Shown piece after piece: positions 15,815 through 20,058 of a stretch of DNA of 20,058 nucleotides. The notes below the pieces were generated by a model. That model made no database searches. It had not been told where the DNA came from and saw nothing but the letters and a program-made list of their open reading frames with translations. The DNA is from Desulfovibrionales bacterium (lineage in GTDB: Bacteria; Desulfobacterota; Desulfovibrionia; Desulfovibrionales; Desulfomicrobiaceae). Position 1 is the stretch's first letter, and every line of letters starts with the position of its first letter. The position numbers and the translations under genes were made by a program. The stretch lies in NCBI GenBank assembly GCA_012727515.1, contig JAAYGZ010000430.1, forward strand, positions 1 to 20,058, given 5' to 3'.

Positions 15815-16641
15815 CTGTGATAGAAAGCAGACACAAGCATGACCGGGCCGAGTCTTCTCTTGCCCAGTCTTCACAGTATTGCATGGCCACGGATAGGGGC
15901 CTGGAATGCGTGTGCTCCAAGCGCGAAACCATTACCATTGGCACAGGCACAACAGCCAAAAAAGAAGACAGCACGTTATTTTTTTATGCCCGCCAGATAG
16001 ATGAAGGCAGCCTGGCGCTGCAGTCGCTGAATGCACAGTGGGCACCATCTGGGCCGGTTACAGAAATTACGTGGGAACAGCTTATTGCTGAATACCAGCC
16101 TGAAGTGGATTTGTTTCTGAGCAAGGTTGGCCCGGTGATGAAAAGCATTGCCAAGGCCGTGGCCAAAGGGGATCGCTACCGCTCCAATGGAGCACCATTT
16201 TCTGCGGCCATGGAATATAACAATGCCTTGGTCCTTGATGAAAATAACGTGCGCGCTCTTTTTGGACTGGGCCTGACCTATCTGCAATATGACCAGCCAG
16301 ACAAGGCCAAGGCTGTGTTTGAACAGATGATCGCGTTAGAAGGGTTTGCCAGCCCTGAATACAAGCATTTATTTAACCAGTTTGGCATAGAGCTGCGCAA
16401 GAAAAAGATGATTGAAGAGTCCAGGCGCTACTATGCCAGAGCCATTGAAATCTGCCAGACTGATGAAAATCTGTATTTTAATCTGGCCCGGGCTTTTCAC
16501 GAAGGCGGGCAGGTGTCAGAGGCCGTTAATATGCTGGAGATATGCCTGGAGATGAACCCCCGGCATGGTGAAGCGCAATCATTTCAGAAGTATCTGACCC
16601 ATTTGTCAACCTATGAACAAACGCAGTCCCGGCGCGTATAG
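15805..16641 (+). CDS. Tetratricopeptide repeat protein
   Basis: 278 aa, no signal peptide or membrane helix. Residues about 110-265 form helical TPR-like repeats: AAMEYNNALVLDENNVRALFGLGLTYL, then PDKAKAVFEQMIAL, then ESRRYYARAIEICQTDENLYFNLARAFHEGG, then SEAVNMLEICLEMNPRHGEA. The N-terminal ~100 residues are not recognised; they contain Cys27, Cys35 and Cys37 and a beta-like segment TLFFYARQID. TPR arrays bind protein partners. The start overlaps the nitroreductase stop and AGGTGG lies just upstream. It is the last gene of the operon and is followed by a perfect inverted repeat. Confidence 0.8.
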   Translation: MDLTVIESRHKHDRAESSLAQSSQYCMATDRGLECVCSKRETITIGTGTTAKKEDSTLFFYARQIDEGSLALQSLNAQWAPSGPVTEITWEQLIAEYQPEVDLFLSKVGPVMKSIAKAVAKGDRYRSNGAPFSAAMEYNNALVLDENNVRALFGLGLTYLQYDQPDKAKAVFEQMIALEGFASPEYKHLFNQFGIELRKKKMIEESRRYYARAIEICQTDENLYFNLARAFHEGGQVSEAVNMLEICLEMNPRHGEAQSFQKYLTHLSTYEQTQSRRV

Positions 16642-16705
16642 GGCATGCTTTCTTGTGCAGCATCGCACGGGCGTTCTGTGAGTAGCGTTGATTGTATTTT
16701 CTGAT

Positions 16706-16746
16706 CATCAGTAGCGGCATCACTGAACATGATGCCGCTACTGATG
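16706..16746. terminator. Perfect 17-bp inverted repeat between convergent genes (possible bidirectional terminator)
   Basis: Arms 16706-16722 and 16730-16746 are exact reverse complements (CATCAGTAGCGGCATCA) around a 7-nt loop CTGAACA. It lies between the TPR gene (+, ends 16641) and the chemotaxis receptor gene (-, ends 16756). Neither side has a T-tract, so it is not a textbook intrinsic terminator. A processing/stability hairpin or a protein site is also possible. Confidence 0.55.
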
Positions 16747-16755
16747 GTGTCCTGC

Positions 16756-18762
16756 CTAGACCTTAAATCCGCCAACAATAGCATTTAAATCAGCAGCCTG
16801 CTCCAGCAGGGCTGATGATGTTTCCTTAACTTCCACGCTACTGGACAAAATATTGGCCGAGGCTCCGGAAACCTTGGCGATATTTTTGGAAATATCGCTG
16901 GCAACCACAGAGCTTTGGTTCACATTTTCATTAACTTCCTGAATTCCCTGGCTGGCCTGAGAAATATTGCTGGCTATTTCCCTGGTTGTGGCTGTCTGCT
17001 CCTCCACTGCCGTGGCAATGGTGGTAATGATCTCATTGACTCCGCTGATCACGGAGGAAATAGCGCTGATGGCCTCGCCTGTGGTCAGGGTGGTTGACTG
17101 GACGTTTTCAATAAGATCTTTGATGTCCATGGTGGCAGTGGCCGTTTGCCTGGCCAGTTCCTTGATTTCATTTGCAACAACCGCAAAGCCCTTGCCAGCG
17201 TCTCCGGCACGGGCAGCCTCAATGGTCGCGTTCAGGGCAAGCAGGTTGGTCTGGTCAGAAATCTGGGTTATGGTTTCTGTGACCTTGCCAATACGTTCTG
17301 CGGCCTTGCCCAACTCATCCATTTTTCCAGAAGCCTGCTGAGCCTGGCCCACGGCTGTGCTGGAAATATCACGCGCTTTTTCCGCATTGTGGGCAATTTC
17401 ACTGATTGTGGCGCTCATTTCTTCGGCAGCAGAAGCAACCATGTGTGCATTGGTTGAGGTCTGTTCCATGGCAGCGGCCACAGTGTGCAGGTTGGCTCCT
17501 GTTTGTTCTGCGGCCGTGGCCACGGCCTGGGCCAGAGCTGATGTATTTTCTGCCTCGCCAGCCAGGGTCTGCGAAACTTCAGTCAACTGGGTAGAGCCTG
17601 CGCCGACATTAGTGGCCTTAAGGGAGATTTCTTTGATCATTGTCTGTAATTTTTCGATAAAAACATTCAGCCACTGAGCCATTTCACCCACTTCATCCTG
17701 GCTGGTAATTTTCATGCGTTTGGTCAGGTCGCCTTCGCCCTGGGCAATATCCTGCAGCCCGGCAATGGCAGCATTGATGGGGCGCGTAATGTTTAAGGAC
17801 GCAAGATAAATGATGCCACTTGTCACCAGGATGGCAATGGCGGCAATAAGGGCAATAGTGTTGCGCGTGGCAATGCTGGCACTTAAAAATTCATTTTTAT
17901 CCTGCGTACATATAACTGACCAGCCCGTGCGCTGTACTTCGCTATAGCCTGCAATCTTGGCTACGCCTTTGAAAACATAATCAGTCAGTCCGCTGCCACC
18001 CTGTGCAGTGGCCTGGGCAATACGCTCCATGCCGGGTATGGTGTTGAAATCAGTAGTTAAGATCAGCGACTCATCCTGATGCACATTCACCACACCAGCC
18101 TTGTTGGTCATAAAGGCATAGCCAGTCTGGCCGACTTTGCCATGCAGAATCAAATCCACCAGAGACTGGGCCCGGATGCCCACAACAAAAGCCCCTAAAA
18201 AATCACCATTTGCTGTTTTCAGGGGCACACAGGCTGTATAGACAAGGGCATTATCATCTTTGGAACGAACAATTTCGCTCATGGCCACTTTGCCACTGGC
18301 CCTGGCCTCTTTGATATAGCTTCGTTCAGAGAGGTCGAGTCGGGGAAATTCTTCGCTTGTTGTTATTTTTACGCCTGTAACAGCGATGCCTGCGTTATCA
18401 GTGATAAAAACAGCGTCATAGCCACTGCCCAGACTGGTTGCCTTGCGTTGCATGATCGGGCGTAACTCGGCAATTTCATAGTCAGCGTTGTCCAGCCCTT
18501 TTGCTTTGACCTGCTGCATCAATTCAATAAGTGCGCCATCTGCTGCCAGGCTGCTGACCACTGTTTCCTGGAGCGAGAGGTTTACATCCACAGCCAGAGC
18601 TAATTGCTGGGCCTTGCTCAGGGCATTGGCTCTGGCAATTTCTGTCAGGGCAGTTGCGGCCTTGTTTGTCGCAAAATAGCCAACAAGTAACAGTACCAGG
18701 GCCATCAGCATACTGCCTCCGACCACCAGGCGAAATGAAATAGAACGGATATTTATTTTCAT
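16756..18762 (-). CDS. Methyl-accepting chemotaxis protein (dCache sensor)
   Basis: 668 aa. TM1 is at about 11-30; the periplasmic sensor (about 32-298) is of double-Cache type ([71 protein letters not shown]). TM2 is at about 302-323 and HAMP at about 324-378 ([23 protein letters not shown]). A long coiled-coil signalling domain ends at 668, with the conserved hairpin tip [27 protein letters not shown] that contacts CheA/CheW. There is no C-terminal NWETF-type pentapeptide for methylation enzymes. AAGGAGGG is 4 nt upstream. It senses a small extracellular ligand and steers the flagellar motor; the ligand is unknown. It is monocistronic or follows the sigma-54 regulator at a distance of 187 bp. 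Confidence 0.95.
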   Translation of the reverse strand: MKINIRSISFRLVVGGSMLMALVLLLVGYFATNKAATALTEIARANALSKAQQLALAVDVNLSLQETVVSSLAADGALIELMQQVKAKGLDNADYEIAELRPIMQRKATSLGSGYDAVFITDNAGIAVTGVKITTSEEFPRLDLSERSYIKEARASGKVAMSEIVRSKDDNALVYTACVPLKTANGDFLGAFVVGIRAQSLVDLILHGKVGQTGYAFMTNKAGVVNVHQDESLILTTDFNTIPGMERIAQATAQGGSGLTDYVFKGVAKIAGYSEVQRTGWSVICTQDKNEFLSASIATRNTIALIAAIAILVTSGIIYLASLNITRPINAAIAGLQDIAQGEGDLTKRMKITSQDEVGEMAQWLNVFIEKLQTMIKEISLKATNVGAGSTQLTEVSQTLAGEAENTSALAQAVATAAEQTGANLHTVAAAMEQTSTNAHMVASAAEEMSATISEIAHNAEKARDISSTAVGQAQQASGKMDELGKAAERIGKVTETITQISDQTNLLALNATIEAARAGDAGKGFAVVANEIKELARQTATATMDIKDLIENVQSTTLTTGEAISAISSVISGVNEIITTIATAVEEQTATTREIASNISQASQGIQEVNENVNQSSVVASDISKNIAKVSGASANILSSSVEVKETSSALLEQAADLNAIVGGFKV

Positions 18763-18827
18763 AAAACCCTCCTTAATTTTTGAAAAAGTGTTTTTTATAT
18801 GATGGATAGACTGAACACAGCAGGTTC

Positions 18828-18857
18828 AGCATACGGGCGTATGAGCAGTCTGGTCAA
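18828..18857 (-). promoter_or_regulatory. Candidate sigma-70 promoter of the chemotaxis receptor gene
   Basis: On the minus strand TTGACC (18857-18852), an 18-bp spacer, then TATGCT (18833-18828), about 65 bp before the ATG. Two dyads sit on it: ATACG-GG-CGTAT (18831-18842) and CTGAAC-N7-GTTCAG (18811-18829), the second overlapping the -10 and start region. Prediction by eye only. Confidence 0.4.
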
Positions 18858-18949
18858 GAGTGGAGAAAAAAACAAAAGTAAATCAGGACATACTACGGAT
18901 AAGGCAAGGGCTGATGCGGGCAAATCCGGCAGAAGTCAATGTAAAAAGC

Positions 18950-20058
18950 TCAGCCCTTGTCCTCTGTTGCCAGGCCAAAGCGTTTGATCTTGCGCCATAG
19001 TGATGCGCGGTCAATGCCCAGGAGCCGGGCCGCTACAGTGCGGTTCGCCTTTGTATAGTCCAGGGTCCAGGCTATTTGTTCTTTTTCACATTCTTCCAGG
19101 GTCATGGGCTGGCGTTCTCCGGCCCGGACCAGATGCCGGGTGGCCTCAAAAAGTTCAGGCGAAAGATGTCCAGGCATAATCTCATCACCAGTGCAAAAAA
19201 CAACGGCCCGCTCAATAATATTATGCAATTCACGCACATTGCCCGGAAAGGCATAGCGGCTCAGAATATCCAGCACATCCTGAGAAATGCGCGGGGTGGA
19301 GCGGCTATTTTCCCGTGCTGCCTTGTCAGCAAAAAAATGGGCCAGCAAGGGCACGTCTTCCCGGCGCTGGGCCAGGGACGGCATGTGCACGACCAGCACA
19401 TTGAGGCGAAAATACAGATCCTGCCGAAAGCGACCAGCCTCGACTTCTGTAGGCAAGTCCTTGTTTGTGGCTGCCACCAGGCGCACATCCACTGCAATAT
19501 CTGCGGTGCCACCAACCCGGCGGATGGTGCGTTCCTGCACGGCCCGCAAGAGCTTGACCTGCATGACCAGAGACATTTCCCCTACTTCATCCAAAAAAAG
19601 CGTTCCGCCTGCTGCTGCTTCAAAAAGGCCTTTTTTCTGGCGGGTAGCTCCGGAAAAAGCCCCTTGTTCATGGCCGAATAATTCGCTTTCCAGCAATTCC
19701 TCATTAAAGGCCCCGCAGTTTATGGCCAGAAACCTGGCCTGGGAACGACGGCTGAGCTGATGCACCATGCGGGCAGCAACTTCTTTGCCTGTTCCGGTTT
19801 CACCTGCAATAAGCACGGTCACATCTGAAGGAGCAATGCGGGCAATGGTTGTTTTGAGTTCGCGCATACATGGTGCCTGGCCCAGCAGGGGGGTGGGCAG
19901 GGCGCAGTCATGGACACGTTCGCGCAAACGGGCAACTTCCAGACGTAGTAGGCGTTTTTCCAGGGCCTTATGAACTATAATCCGGGCCTCGTCCAAATGA
20001 TAGGGCTTGGACAGGTAATCATAGGCTCCGGCACGCATGGCCTGCACAGCTGTATCCA
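18950..20058 (-). CDS. Sigma-54-dependent response regulator (NtrC family), N-terminus outside window
   Basis: The frame stays open to the right edge (DTAVQAMRAGAYDYLSKPYHLDEA), so the receiver is truncated. Its conserved Lys of the SKP motif is present but the phosphoacceptor Asp is off the edge. The AAA+ domain has Walker A GETGTGKE, the sigma-54 contact loop GAFSGA (instead of the usual GAFTGA), Walker B GGTLFLDEVGEM, RFRQDLYFRLNV and YAFPGNVRELHNII. The C-terminal Fis-type helix-turn-helix is ANRTVAARLLGIDRASLWRKIKRFGL. It would activate sigma-54 promoters on phosphorylation by a kinase not seen here. A GTG at 20047 is only an internal codon. It precedes the chemotaxis receptor on the same strand. 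Confidence 0.93.
   Translation of the reverse strand, partial: DTAVQAMRAGAYDYLSKPYHLDEARIIVHKALEKRLLRLEVARLRERVHDCALPTPLLGQAPCMRELKTTIARIAPSDVTVLIAGETGTGKEVAARMVHQLSRRSQARFLAINCGAFNEELLESELFGHEQGAFSGATRQKKGLFEAAAGGTLFLDEVGEMSLVMQVKLLRAVQERTIRRVGGTADIAVDVRLVAATNKDLPTEVEAGRFRQDLYFRLNVLVVHMPSLAQRREDVPLLAHFFADKAARENSRSTPRISQDVLDILSRYAFPGNVRELHNIIERAVVFCTGDEIMPGHLSPELFEATRHLVRAGERQPMTLEECEKEQIAWTLDYTKANRTVAARLLGIDRASLWRKIKRFGLATEDKG

Noticed and set aside
16706..16746. The 17-bp inverted repeat as insertion-sequence ends or an excised element
   Set aside because: The arms are only 7 nt apart with no transposase or target duplication nearby.

Overview
This 20 kb window looks like a chromosomal segment of a Gram-negative, motile anaerobe. 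The best guess is a sulfate-reducer-like deltaproteobacterium (Desulfovibrionales type). That is an inference from gene content: a selenium/sulfur carrier operon with a YedE-type transporter, a ferredoxin-like membrane protein, many two-component and HD-GYP proteins, a sigma-54 activator, and composition near 50% G+C. No rRNA, tRNA, CRISPR array, transposase or phage gene was seen.

Left part (1-5.2 kb). The window opens inside the 3' end of a glycerophosphodiester phosphodiesterase gene (+). It converges on a five-gene minus-strand operon whose genes are overlapping or tightly spaced. In transcription order these are a YedE-family membrane transporter (4451-3360), a TusA/YedF-type sulfur carrier (3350-3132), a DUF3343 Se/S-carrier-like protein (3135-2587), a ribokinase-fold kinase resembling NAD(P)H-hydrate dehydratase (2599-1715), and a polytopic 4Fe-4S protein of the NapH/NosR type (about 1633-320). 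The first three are a recurrent set in selenium-using bacteria; the last two make the cluster unusual. Divergent from it are a DUF721/DciA-like protein, a long-chain acyl-CoA synthetase and a beta-carbonic anhydrase.

Central part (8.0-16.6 kb). This is one long co-directional signalling operon: a membrane histidine kinase, a receiver-DUF3369-HD-GYP protein, a soluble four-PAS histidine kinase, a receiver, an HD-GYP domain, a nitroreductase and a TPR protein. It contains two kinase/HD-GYP pairs, so the likely output is lowering of cyclic-di-GMP in response to a periplasmic and a cytoplasmic signal. In the second pair the receiver and HD-GYP domain are in the same frame but separated by one TAA codon inside the linker helix. 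This looks like a nonsense mutation (or sequence error) in a single response-regulator gene.

Right part (16.6-20.06 kb). After a perfect 17-bp inverted repeat, two minus-strand genes follow: a dCache methyl-accepting chemotaxis protein and, running off the edge, a sigma-54-dependent response regulator with a GAFSGA loop. The window as a whole links membrane selenium/sulfur handling on one side with environmental sensing, c-di-GMP turnover and chemotaxis on the other. No sequence evidence ties the two halves to one pathway.
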